From: Mesostigma viride
Lineage: Eukaryota; Streptophyta; Mesostigmatophyceae; Mesostigmatales; Mesostigmataceae
Assembly (NCBI GenBank): GCA_009746045.1
Contig: RPFO01002078.1
Span: forward strand, 764,209-828,208
Length of the DNA: 64,000 bases
Reading direction: 5' to 3'
This document shows positions 23,911 to 32,689 of this stretch, piece by piece. The translations under genes and the position numbers were made by a program. Under the pieces are notes generated by a model. It was not told the DNA's origin, did not search any database, and saw only the letters and a list, made by a program, of their open reading frames with translations. Every line of letters starts with the position of its first letter. Position 1 is the first letter of the stretch.

Positions 23911-26124
23911 GTTGTTGGTTGCGGTGTGCAGCGTTGACGACGCGAGGAGCTCGTCCGGTGGTGAATGGTGCAGGAAGAACAACGGCAGCAGGATTTCCGG
24001 TTTCGGCAGTCTGCTGGGGGTTCGATTTCGCCTGAATTGCGTCGTGTCGTGCGAGATCTATCTTTATTGCTTGCAGATCGTCCGCCTGTTAATCGCAGCT
24101 TCGTGCAATTCGTCGACGACCAGGTCGAAGATTGGGAGCGAATTTTGCGGCACGTCCAAACCATCGTCATTCCGGAGCACCGGAGCATCGACGACCTCGA
24201 GCAAGAGCTTCACGGTTTGGTCGGCATCCAGACGGTGATTACAGCAGTAGCTGAGCGGGTGCGGACGGAGTTGGCGGCGAGGCGAGGAGAGGCTGCGGAG
24301 GCAGCTGGCGCAGTGCGACACGAGTTCGTGCCGGCAGCAGCGGTTGCGGGTGTACCACGTACTTTCGCAGGCGTAATCGGCGACGAGGGTGTTGCAGCGG
24401 GACCAGTTAGGTGTGAACGACGCGGAGCGGAGCATTACAGGCGGCTTGCAGAGGTCGGGGCGACAGCGGAAGCCATCACCGGAGGACAACGCGCGGCAAG
24501 AGTCGGCAGGTTTCCGGAGCGAGCAAGGGTTCCTTTTCAGGAACTGCCCCAACCCCTTCGCGTTCGTGTGACGCGTTGGGAAGAGTTTGCCCCTCTTGGT
24601 TACGATAGTGACCTTGAGGTGGGAGCAGGGGGCGTCGCTGGGCTAGGCGACGAGGCACTTGGCGACCACGAGGTGCCAAGATACAATCCGCGGGGTGCCA
24701 ACGACGGGTTGTCACCTGTCTACTATACCAACGGTGACGATTCTGTCATCGCGGGCCGACAGCGGGTCGACGACGGCGCAGCGGGTAGCAGGGTGCCAGA
24801 GCTGATTGTGGTGAGCGACAGCGACAGCGACAAGGAGAACCAGGACGCGCCTGCGGGCGACCGTGGTGGTCTTGCCTGAGTGGTAACACTTGGCATTTTC
24901 CTTTCTTGTTCAGTAGCTTATATTGCTTTAATTGCTTCTTGGCCACTTGGCTGGCTATAGCAGATCTGAACAGAGGCCATCATGAGTGAGGGTGCTATTG
25001 ACCAACAAGCGCGCCTTATGGGCTTTGCGCGGCGCGACGCTGGGATGGATGGACGAGATGGACGCGATGGACACGGTGGACGCGATGGACGCGGGGACGG
25101 CCAGGCGCTGGGAGACCAGGCTGCGGTGCCAGATGATCAGAGTCAAGGATCGCAGGGCGGTCAGAACGCGCCAGCCGCAGATCAAGCGGCGCCTAAGCGG
25201 CCGACCGTGGCTGAGGGGTACGCGGTGCTAGGCCAGTTTCAGTCCATCAAGGACAATTGGCAGCCCCGGGACGCTGAGAGGATGTTAGAGGACATGAACT
25301 TGTACACGGAGATATACACCGGTGATAAGCTTCGCATCCTAGCGTCTAGTGCCTACATAAGGCAGTCGGCGAGGCGGCTGTTCAAGTTTGTTCGGGAGCG
25401 ACATGCGGCGGGGGACACCTGGGCAGCGTTTATGACGCGACTCAGGGTGTTCCTGAGTGACAAGAGGACCATAGATGGGTCCCACCTGAAGCAAGAATAC
25501 CTGGACTACAAGCCCATCAAGGGGCAGCTAGTGGTCCACGCCTTTGAAGACTTCGTCAAGCTAAGGGAGGACGCCATGGCCAAGGGATTCTTCGTCGCAG
25601 ATCGGATGGCCATGGGCGACTTTCTCAAGTCGCTGCAGTTGGATCCGGTCACCATGGATAATGTGACCATCCACATGCGACAGGTCCATGGCTGGGCAGC
25701 CATGACGGACCAGTTGTATGAGTGTTTCAGCGGCAAGTACGTGGGTGGGAAGCGCCCTCGTCAAGGTGACGAGGAGGCCGCTGAACCTACGGTTAAGTCC
25801 ATGAGGGGATCGGGCCACGGGGGCCCAGCGCCCTCGAGAGGGCCTGAGACCTCTTCAAAGGGTCGAGGAAGGTCCAGGAGGGGGCGTGACAGAAGGGCTG
25901 GACGGGGGACCCCGCCGAAGTCGGGACATCCACAGTCCCAGTTTGACTTCAAGAGGGTGGGTGGTCCTCCCAAGGCTGGGCCCAGCAGTGGGACCTCACG
26001 GGACATCAGTCAGGTGGAATGTTATTTCTGCCAGGGGAAGGGTCACTTCAGGAATGAGTGTCCCTCAGGAATGAGCGTCCCACACATTGCTGCATTGCAA
26101 CCATATCCTTCACATTGTAATTTG
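23905..26124 (+). other. Inverted ORF1-gag block of A1 with template-switch junctions
   Basis: Relative to intact A2, this block is flipped. The pol-side junction at 23905-23912 sits in AGGGTCGT, a sequence present at both parental positions (41693-41700 and, inverted, 44278-44285 of A2). At the other end, the gag CCHC region is followed by a partial duplication of AGGAATGAGTGTCCC. Then comes about 37 bp of LTR end in plus orientation (26089-26117), and then the true LTR in minus orientation, making a small hairpin. Confidence 0.8.
23965..24879 (+). CDS. ORF1 of A1, protein of unknown function upstream of gag
   Basis: An intact 304-codon frame from MVQEEQRQQDF. It is rich in Glu, Arg and Ala with likely helical segments in the first 120 residues. 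Near the C-terminus ELIVVSDSDSDKEN fits the consensus of a SUMO-interacting motif (hydrophobic core followed by acidic/serine residues). The same motif is kept in the A2 copy. It ends about 100 bp before the gag ATG. No homologous family is recognised; its place in the element suggests a Gag-associated or regulatory role. Confidence 0.65.
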   Translation: MVQEEQRQQDFRFRQSAGGSISPELRRVVRDLSLLLADRPPVNRSFVQFVDDQVEDWERILRHVQTIVIPEHRSIDDLEQELHGLVGIQTVITAVAERVRTELAARRGEAAEAAGAVRHEFVPAAAVAGVPRTFAGVIGDEGVAAGPVRCERRGAEHYRRLAEVGATAEAITGGQRAARVGRFPERARVPFQELPQPLRVRVTRWEEFAPLGYDSDLEVGAGGVAGLGDEALGDHEVPRYNPRGANDGLSPVYYTNGDDSVIAGRQRVDDGAAGSRVPELIVVSDSDSDKENQDAPAGDRGGLA

Positions 26125-26130
26125 AGTTAA
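24982..26130 (+). CDS. Gag of A1 with CCHC zinc knuckle
   Basis: ATG at 24982 opens about 382 codons. After a GRDGRDG minisatellite-encoded stretch comes a helical copia-type gag core (from about YAVLGQFQSIKDNW), then a basic Arg/Gly-rich segment and the knuckle CYFCQGKGHFRNEC. The last ~20 residues are read from duplicated LTR sequence and are not native. Expected function is packaging of element RNA in virus-like particles. In A1 it lies on the opposite strand from the LTR promoter. Confidence 0.85.
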   Translation: MSEGAIDQQARLMGFARRDAGMDGRDGRDGHGGRDGRGDGQALGDQAAVPDDQSQGSQGGQNAPAADQAAPKRPTVAEGYAVLGQFQSIKDNWQPRDAERMLEDMNLYTEIYTGDKLRILASSAYIRQSARRLFKFVRERHAAGDTWAAFMTRLRVFLSDKRTIDGSHLKQEYLDYKPIKGQLVVHAFEDFVKLREDAMAKGFFVADRMAMGDFLKSLQLDPVTMDNVTIHMRQVHGWAAMTDQLYECFSGKYVGGKRPRQGDEEAAEPTVKSMRGSGHGGPAPSRGPETSSKGRGRSRRGRDRRAGRGTPPKSGHPQSQFDFKRVGGPPKAGPSSGTSRDISQVECYFCQGKGHFRNECPSGMSVPHIAALQPYPSHCNLS

Positions 26131-26826
26131 CGTTCCTAGCAAACGCAATGTGAAGGATATGGTTGCAATGCAGCAATGTGTGAATATGGTTGGAAACGGA
26201 GCTTTGTTAAAATTGGATAATGTTACAGCGCTCACACACTTGAGGCTTGTACACGCGCTTGCCAAGTCAAGGCAACACACGTGAGGCGGGCTCCGGCAAG
26301 AGATCTGCCCAAATGGCATTGGCCTATTGTTTATATACTTGTGCACTGTGCTTGCTAGTCCTGAGCAACCTAAGAGGTAGGCTCAGTAATAACACTCCCG
26401 GTACAGTATTCACTACCTGTACAGCGCCCAGTTCCTATACAGTAGGTCTGCCATACAGGCACAGTGACCACAGAGTACAGTCACCACAGTGATTATTGCA
26501 TCTGCACCTAGAAGTCCAGGACTAGGCCTGCGGTACCACCAGACCACAGGTTAAGGTTCCTATTTCCTGCGTACGACGTATTAACCCAATACCGTCGTAG
26601 GTTCAGCACCTAATTCCTGTCAGCCCAGGAATTACTGTCGACCCCATATGTCGTCGGCAAATATTCACGTCCGACTTAGAAGAACAGCCGGCTCGCGCTC
26701 GCGCGCGACCGGGAAGTCGGAACGCCATAACTTTCTTGATACTTGTCGGAATGAACTCGTTCCGGTGCCGCTGGAATCGCAGAGATATGCCGAATCAGGA
26801 TCACGCCAATGCGCTTGGCGTTAACT
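26125..26826 (-). repeat. 5' LTR of A1
   Basis: A 702-bp LTR with AGTTAAC...TTAACT ends and a TATATAAA box (complement at 26330-26337). It should drive minus-strand transcription across antisense gag into sense pol. Confidence 0.92.
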
Positions 26827-26831
26827 ATAAC

Positions 26832-27432
26832 AATTGCCCCGAAATGGCTAGCAATATCCAGCGAAGCTACCTGACCGGTCCCAAACAGGCGTGGGGGTCA
26901 TTGACACGTACACACAACTCGGCCGGGTCAATCCTGCACATGGCTACGGCCGGCATGTCGAACTTGTAACCAATTAGGCCTAAAAGGCTCAGCCTAGCAA
27001 TTAACTCACCATGGACCACCATTTCTAGGCGTGACATGTGGCAACAAAGTTGCATGCACATACTATAGAAGGCACATAAATGGTGTTCATCTCGTTGTAC
27101 AGGGGCAGCTCACGTAGGTGGGACGCGAGTGCATGGGACACTTTTCACCTAGGAGAGACACCAGGTTCAGGTACGTGGAACAGCCATGTTTCAGGTATTC
27201 ATTTAAGTGGGACAGGGTAGCTTTCAAAATTCAGTGTGGTGGGACAGTTACGTGTTCAAAATTCAGGTCGGTGGGACAGGCGAATTTTCAATTACATGTA
27301 GGTGGGACACATGTTCATACACATACAAAACACAGGTTGGTGGGACATGTCCGACCGAGTTGTGTGGCATGGATGTGTAACACCTATATGTAATGCGCTA
27401 GTTTCAGCTATACTGTCTGCACTCGTTTCAGT
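26832..27432. repeat. Spacer with dispersed GGTGGGAC units
   Basis: From about 27115 to 27350 the motif GGTGGGAC or a close variant recurs about seven times at roughly 30-60-bp spacing, alternating with TTCA-rich sequence. No gene is recognised. The function is unknown; it resembles a diverged minisatellite. Confidence 0.6.
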
Positions 27433-27600
27433 GCTATATAAACTGTGCCGGAAAGGTCACAGCAAGCCCTACCTAGCCTAATCAAGGTGTGCCAGAAATA
27501 CAGCAGGCGGGTGCGATTATTAATGACGCAACCCTAATACCTCCGTTTACAACATGATGGCCAGATATTAAAAACATGAAGGGCAGTTGGGCCCACAGGG
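27433..27600 (+). repeat. Dispersed repeat copy 1 (uninterrupted)
   Basis: Matches 29085-29151 plus 29707-29815. Shared blocks are TGTGCCGGAAAG, GCAGGCGGGTGCG, CGCAACCCTAATACCTCCG and TTTACAACATGATGGCCAGA. This copy shows the unoccupied site of the 555-bp palindromic element. Confidence 0.75.
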
Positions 27601-27771
27601 AAAAGTCTACATCGCAACAAGACCATGCGACTCCGTAGTCAGCGATCACAAACGTTTGCTTCACCCTTTCCGTGCGCTTCTGCTCATGCTGTTTAGGGTA
27701 CCTGCACATAAGAAACGTGCCAAGACACAAAACCACACACCATAATAATGCATTACAAATGCGAAGTACAA

Positions 27772-28075
27772 TGTTGTTGTTGTTGGTGGTGGTGGTTGTT
27801 GTTGTGGTGGTGGTGGTGGCGGCGGCGGCGGCGGTACATGGTGGTGGTGGTTGTTGTTGTGGTGGTGGTGGGGGGTGGGGGGTGGGGTGGGTGTGGGGGT
27901 GTGGGGGTGTGGGGGGGTGGGGGGGTGCGTCCCTGTGTTGTGGTGCGTGTGCGTGTGACAGCGCATATGTACATGTGATGTACGCGTGATGTGTGATGGG
28001 TGATGTGTGATGTGCGATGTGTGATGGGTGATGGGTGATGTGTGATGTGTGATGTACGTGTGATGTGTGTGTGCT
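27772..28075. repeat. Compound GT/GGT-rich microsatellite
   Basis: Tracts of GTT, GGT and GGC, then GGGGTG-type units, then GTGATGTGTGATG-type units from about 27975. The many small ORFs here are artefacts. Confidence 0.9.
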
Positions 28076-28270
28076 CATACGCCTACTAATATGTTGGCCC
28101 ATTTGATCATGCCAACGTGACCTGTCGCATGTGTGCGGTAGACATATGTACTGCATGCTACCTAGTCACACATGGCATGGGTTTGCAGAGTTACATACAG
28201 AGTGTACATTCTTGTCACATAAATGGTCCAGTATATCTTGGAGCCGACGTACCCATGCAACGATACTTAC

Positions 28271-28624
28271 TTGACCACCATGCGCCAGTGGTTGTCATAC
28301 TTCTTTGCATTATTACGGGTCCTGTGGGTCAGGGTTTCCGTAGTACGTCAGGCCGTCACCATACAAGGTGAAAACCTGGTATTTGGCCCAGTCCGCCGTT
28401 GTCAGCACCTCGGCATGCTTTGCCACAGTGCGCTGTGGCGGAAGCTCGAGAGGAGGGAGAGAAGGCTTGGACTTTTTCTTGGCTGGGCGGGTGGCCTGAT
28501 CCGTTGGTGGTGGTGCTCCCGCGGCTGGGTTGCTGACCCCTGCTGCCCCCACCTGGTCGGCTGCCCCCCCCCTTCCCACCACGTCAGCTGCCTCACATCC
28601 GGCCTTGTTGTCAGAAATTTTCAT
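28271..28624 (-). CDS. Possible exon of an unidentified protein
   Basis: On the minus strand the frame from MKISDNKAGCEAADVVG passes through a Pro/Lys-rich linker to DWAKYQVFTLYGDGLTYYG and NPDPQDP. One frame away the sequence continues NNAKKYDNHWRMVVK and meets a good donor (GTAAGT, complement near 28271-28276). A one-base frameshift is needed to join the parts. The protein-like residue pattern and donor suggest a real but degenerate or mis-sequenced exon. No family is recognised. Confidence 0.35.
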
Positions 28625-29084
28625 TTAATTCCTTGGTCGTCAAGACTGATTGAGACAATTGATAGACAGTTTTTTCATTGCATATTTAGGTTACGGACTG
28701 CCACCGTTTCACCGCCAAAGCCATGGTGCGGTTCCCGGGTGGGGACCATAGCATCCATAGCCACACTGGGCTCGGACTGCAAGGTAAGTGCAACGTAGGT
28801 GCGTCACTTCCTTATCAAGGCACATTGGGGCAGCGGTGCACGTTCTAGAATATTCTGCACAAGTTGCCAGCTGTCGATTATACAATTGACGATTAGGAGA
28901 ACGCCAGATGTCAAGCAACTAACACGGCATACAATGCATCTAGAACTGGATTCAGTCATACGAAATATCCAACACGGAATATTCGGCCGAGGATAGTATC
29001 GTCGGCACCTAAGGTACGCAAAGTATTGTGCCGGAATTACAACTTCGGCACTACATAACTTTTGCTATACTGCACTATATTCAG
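28625..29084. other. Unassigned stretch
   Basis: No gene, RNA or clear repeat is recognised. Confidence 0.4.
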
Positions 29085-29151
29085 TGCTATAAGTTGTGCC
29101 GGAAAGCTCACGGCGGGCCCTACCAAGCCTATTTAATTATCGGCCAGAAAG

Positions 29152-29303
29152 AGTTGTACAAGCTAGTGCTTATACTTTTTATGCGCAAACCTTTTAGCTA
29201 AGGTTAACGCATATTCTTACATCCTGCGCAGGATGTAAGAATATGCGTTAACCTTAGCTAAAAGGTTTGCGCATAAAAAGTATAAGCACTAGCTTGTACA
29301 ACT
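29152..29303. repeat. Perfect 152-bp palindrome, first terminal repeat
   Basis: The centre lies between 29227 and 29228. It contains GGTTAACGC in the left arm and the exact complement in the right arm. It can form a hairpin or cruciform. Confidence 0.95.
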
Positions 29304-29550
29304 TAAAACCTTTGCGCGTTGGGGCGGAATATTAAGCGGCTCCCTAACTAGGGTTTACTTCCGCATCGAATTACTAATTCGATATCGAATTACTGATTCG
29401 ATATTAATCCCGGGAAGGTCCGATATCTACCTCGCTAGGCGATTAATTAGGTCCGACCGGTGCCCCGGCGGATCCTCCCAAATAATCCCTACTCGGCACT
29501 GTCCCCACGAGGTTTCGAACCCATGACCTCCGCGCCGCGCGCCGGTTCTA
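29304..29550 (-). other. Core of the miniature element with a tRNA B-box-like motif
   Basis: On the minus strand the core reads GGGTTCGAAACCTC near 29508-29525, matching the B-box/T-arm consensus GGTTCRANNCC. A duplicated GAATTACT[AG]ATTCGATA occurs near 29370-29402. No complete tRNA cloverleaf is recognised. Confidence 0.5.
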
Positions 29551-29706
29551 AGTTGTACAAGCTAGTGCTTATACTTTTTATGCGCAAACCTTTTAGCTAA
29601 GGTTATAACGCATATTCTTACATCCTGCGCAGGATGTAAGAATATGCGTTATAACCTTAGCTAAAAGGTTTGCGCATAAAAAGTATAAGCACTAGCTTGT
29701 ACAACT
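29551..29706. repeat. Perfect 156-bp palindrome, second terminal repeat
   Basis: The centre lies between 29628 and 29629. It differs from the first palindrome by a 2-bp insertion (GGTTATAACGC) present in both arms, so the palindrome is still perfect. Confidence 0.95.
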
Positions 29707-29815
29707 GAAAGACGGCAGGCGGGTGCGCGATTGTTAGGGACGCAACCCTAATACCTCCGTTTACAACATGATGGCCAGACACTACAAATGTAAACAGGCA
29801 GTTGGGCACACAGGG

Positions 29816-30815
29816 TGAAATTCACCTCTGACACCCCCCTTGCACAATGCCTAAAGTGAAGACACTACGCAGGTAGGGCAAACAGTCTCTCCCCCCTCAA
29901 TTCAGGCAAGGGCCTAAAAGCTAGGTGGGGCAGCCAGGTATAAACATACTCTGACACCCCCCTTACATGGCTAGCCCGTCAAAACAGTGCTACCATTGCT
30001 ATCAGCACGGGGAAGAAAACACATTGCTCGTGGCAAGGGCCACGGCCAAACCATTCCTAGAAAAAAAAAAACGCAGCATAAAAGTTGATGTCGTCTTGGA
30101 TGCATTGCCGAACTTGGCTCGATGAAGCAGCAAAGAATTCTTGGTCTTGATGGAGTAGCACTTTGATCGTGCAGGTGGTAATGGCGGCGATACTCGGTGC
30201 AAAAAGTTGCTCCCGGCCTGAACGCCTGCTCTCGGTCTGATCCCCTCGTTTTCGCATTGGGCATCTGCGTGGACTATGCACGTCTTATTAATCCCGCGAT
30301 GAACGTCCGGTCAGCCGACCACATAGTACTCCCCATACTGGCATAGGCCAGTGACAGGTTCCGGCACAAAATTCGCAGCTCCACACTGCGTTGCCCGAAA
30401 AAATACCAAAAAATTAGCTTGCGACATCGCCGGCCGCAGGGTTTGAACCTGAGCTCATTATATGGCTCCGGCTTCAACCAACGACGCCTGACGACATGTG
30501 AAATATTTCAGAAATTGTTTTATATAAACTTCCGCGACTCCAGCCGCGACTGGTTCCAGGAAACACGATGGCCAGCAGGACTTCAACAAGACGCCTGACC
30601 AGCAAATATTACGCGACTCACGGCCGCGAACTTCCGAACCATAATAATGCATGAAATACATTACGTCTCTCGCCATTTTCAGGCGGATCTCGCTAATTGA
30701 CGTCCATAGGGTGAATTCTGTAATGGCTTTGTTTTCTTTTATCCAGTTGGCATTTTATCCAGTTGGCATGCCAGTTGTCAGCACAATTGTCACGTGATAT
30801 GCTGACACACTAGTC
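29816..30815. other. Unassigned stretch with a second B-box-like motif
   Basis: On the minus strand GGTTCAAACCC at about 30437-30447 fits a pol III B box, possibly from a SINE; no full tRNA is seen. An A-rich run is at 30060-30071. No protein gene is recognised. Confidence 0.4.
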
Positions 30816-31458
30816 AGTAGCATTTTGGGCAACCAATATGCTAAGTGGATGCAGTTTGGAAAGACATTTCCAACGCCGTGCTGACCGCCTGAAGCAGACA
30901 AGGGACGAGAAAGATATCAAGTCCCGAAGTCCTAGCCATCCGTGGCCGACTAGGGTGCAGTCCTCTGGTATAGTGGACAGGACACGTGGCAGGCCGTGCC
31001 TGCACAGGCTTAGCCTGACTATCACGTGACTGTGGTCCACGTAGACCAGAGGAGCAGCAGCCTGTGACTGGTGGAATACAGGACTGGCACAGGTCTGCAA
31101 GGATACTAGGCCTTGCAGGCTTGTGACAGGTCCTGTACTTCCTAGGTTGCAGAGTCTAGGCAAATCCAGTTCGTCCTGGCTCTGCACTGATGCCAGTGGA
31201 CGTTGAGGATTTGCTTGCACGCCTGCACGTGCCTCGTCACGCCGATGGGAACGAGGAACAACGCAAAGGATATAGCTTGGTCATGGGGATGACCAGCTAT
31301 CTTGGCAAGCACGAACCGAGGCTCCCACATTGGACGTGGAACCGCTCACCGTGGTCGTGGCTTGGTGCACGGGTTAAAAGGTTGCTGCCTTGCAACTTTG
31401 GCTCATCCCGTTGTGTGCGTGAGAGACCAGGAACTCACAGTTCTGGCTGTCGCTAACT
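30816..31458 (+). repeat. 5' LTR of B1
   Basis: About 643 bp, from AGTAGCATTTTGGG to GCTAACT. Blocks shared with the B2 LTR include ATAGTGGACAGGACACGTGG and CAGGCCGTGCCTGCACAGG. It is followed immediately by CGTACTATTGC, which is also found right after the B2 5' LTR and may belong to a primer-binding site. Confidence 0.75.
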
Positions 31459-31488
31459 CGTACTATTGCATTTCTGTTGCAAGGTTTC

Positions 31489-32577
31489 ATGTCGGCCGAG
31501 GCTCGGGTTGAGACACCTGAGTCATCTCCCAGGCGCGAAGCAGCTCCAGAGTTGCCGGCGCGCGAAAACGCATTCTACCCCTATACTCATCAATCCAACG
31601 CTTCTACATTTGTGCAAGCGGCCTACGTTGCGAGGGGCCTTGCGGAAGGCGGTTGGGTCGCTGTGTTCGGTAACGCAGCAGGGCCGTCGGCGAACGACCC
31701 TGTGGTGATGAGGATTCGGGCGACGACGTCGCCAGGGGAAACAGGGCGGGTCTGCACGGAGCGCCTCGTCGCCATACGCGACGAAATTGCTTCGTTGATC
31801 TACAGTTTAGAAGTTGCGTACCAGGGCGGGCACGTAACCATCCAGGCGCTTGACTTAGCGCGAGAGACGCTGGGCCAACTGGTGGCCATCTGTTTAGGTG
31901 GAACCAGGCTTTATAATCACTGGGTGGCGACAAGCTCGCTGGGGGAAGGGACCGACGCGTCACACATCATACGGGACGCGCAGACGCGCGAGGCCGATAG
32001 CCCGTGGGATTCTGCTGAAGTGGTGGCTCAGACGTGTGAGCACCTGGTCAACATTCTGATCCAGGAGTCGCGTGGTCACGCTGATCACTGGGTGATCACT
32101 ACGCGTCCGCCGGGCATTTTGTCGACCTTGGACACTCCGAGGTTGCAGAGCAGGCCAGGGGCGACTGGGCCAACGGTAACAGTCATCACCGGTCGGGAGG
32201 TCACCGACGAGGAGTTCCACGAACAGTTCGTGGACCGACCAACGGGCATCATAGCCCGGTCGTCACAGCAGATTGACGAGGGTGACGGCACAAACGAAGG
32301 CTACTCAGCTCGGTGTAGAGCAGAGTTACACATACCGTTTGAGCCGGAACACGATTTTGCTGAGATTGGTCGGGGGTCTCGGAACGACGGCGAGGTGGTG
32401 GTAGCGGTGGGTCAGAAATCTTCAGTGGTATCGCCGTGGCAGTGCACCCAGACTGCAGGTGGAGCAGACAGCAGCCGGGAGGCCGGTGAGCCGTGTGCTA
32501 GGTCCTTACAACGCGGAGGAGGTCCGCTCAGTTCCGCGCGTGGGGACACCGGTGGCACGCACAGCGCAGGAGCGTGA
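31489..32577 (+). CDS. ORF1 of B1, protein of unknown function upstream of gag
   Basis: An intact frame of 362 codons from MSAEARVETPESS. It aligns throughout with B2 ORF1 (shared STFVQAAYVAR / TFVQAAYVAR, TRL[YF]NHWVAT, QESRG[HY]AD, EGDGT). The two diverge much more than the A copies, so selection on the frame is plausible. Predicted helical, no known domain recognised. Position matches ORF1 of element A though the sequences look unrelated. Confidence 0.65.
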   Translation: MSAEARVETPESSPRREAAPELPARENAFYPYTHQSNASTFVQAAYVARGLAEGGWVAVFGNAAGPSANDPVVMRIRATTSPGETGRVCTERLVAIRDEIASLIYSLEVAYQGGHVTIQALDLARETLGQLVAICLGGTRLYNHWVATSSLGEGTDASHIIRDAQTREADSPWDSAEVVAQTCEHLVNILIQESRGHADHWVITTRPPGILSTLDTPRLQSRPGATGPTVTVITGREVTDEEFHEQFVDRPTGIIARSSQQIDEGDGTNEGYSARCRAELHIPFEPEHDFAEIGRGSRNDGEVVVAVGQKSSVVSPWQCTQTAGGADSSREAGEPCARSLQRGGGPLSSARGDTGGTHSAGA

Positions 32578-32689
32578 GGAGGAGGCAGTAGCTGGAGAGC
32601 AGCCAGCGGCTTCTTCAGGCAGCACCAGCGCTTGAGTCTGTTCTTCCTTGTCTATCGCCTGTTTTGTTTTGCCATCCCACTGTATATAA

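Larger units (their letters stand above)
19194..26826 (-). mobile_element. LTR retrotransposon A1 (copia-like, minus orientation, internally rearranged)
   Basis: Bounded by LTRs 19194-19891 and 26125-26826 in the same orientation, with a perfect 5-bp target duplication ATAAC at 19189-19193 and 26827-26831. LTR ends are AGTTAAC...TTAACT. The polyprimidine complement of the polypurine tract adjoins the left LTR (19892-19909). Pol (20640-23910) runs on the minus strand as expected, but ORF1 and gag (about 23905-26075) are on the plus strand, an internal inversion. About 420 bp present in A2 between gag and pol are missing. The two LTRs differ at only a few positions, so insertion looks recent. 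Confidence 0.92.
29152..29706. mobile_element. Miniature LTR-type element with palindromic terminal repeats
   Basis: Two direct repeats, 29152-29303 (152 bp) and 29551-29706 (156 bp), flank a 247-bp core. Each repeat is itself a perfect palindrome with 76- or 78-bp arms, centred on TGCGCA. The whole is bordered by the 5-bp duplication GAAAG, and each end reads AGTTGTAC...GTACAACT, like the AGTT...AACT ends of elements A and B1. This is the architecture of a TRIM (terminal-repeat retrotransposon in miniature) with unusual palindromic LTRs. Alternatively it is a pair of fold-back elements. No coding capacity. Confidence 0.8.
29085..29815 (+). repeat. Dispersed repeat copy 2, split by the palindromic element
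   Basis: The flanks 29085-29151 and 29707-29815 join into a match to 27433-27600. The interruption carries a 5-bp duplication GAAAG at 29147-29151 and 29707-29711. Confidence 0.75.

Noticed and set aside
23911-24188. N-terminal extension of A1 pol
   Set aside because: These codons are antisense to ORF1 across an inversion junction, so they are not a native domain.
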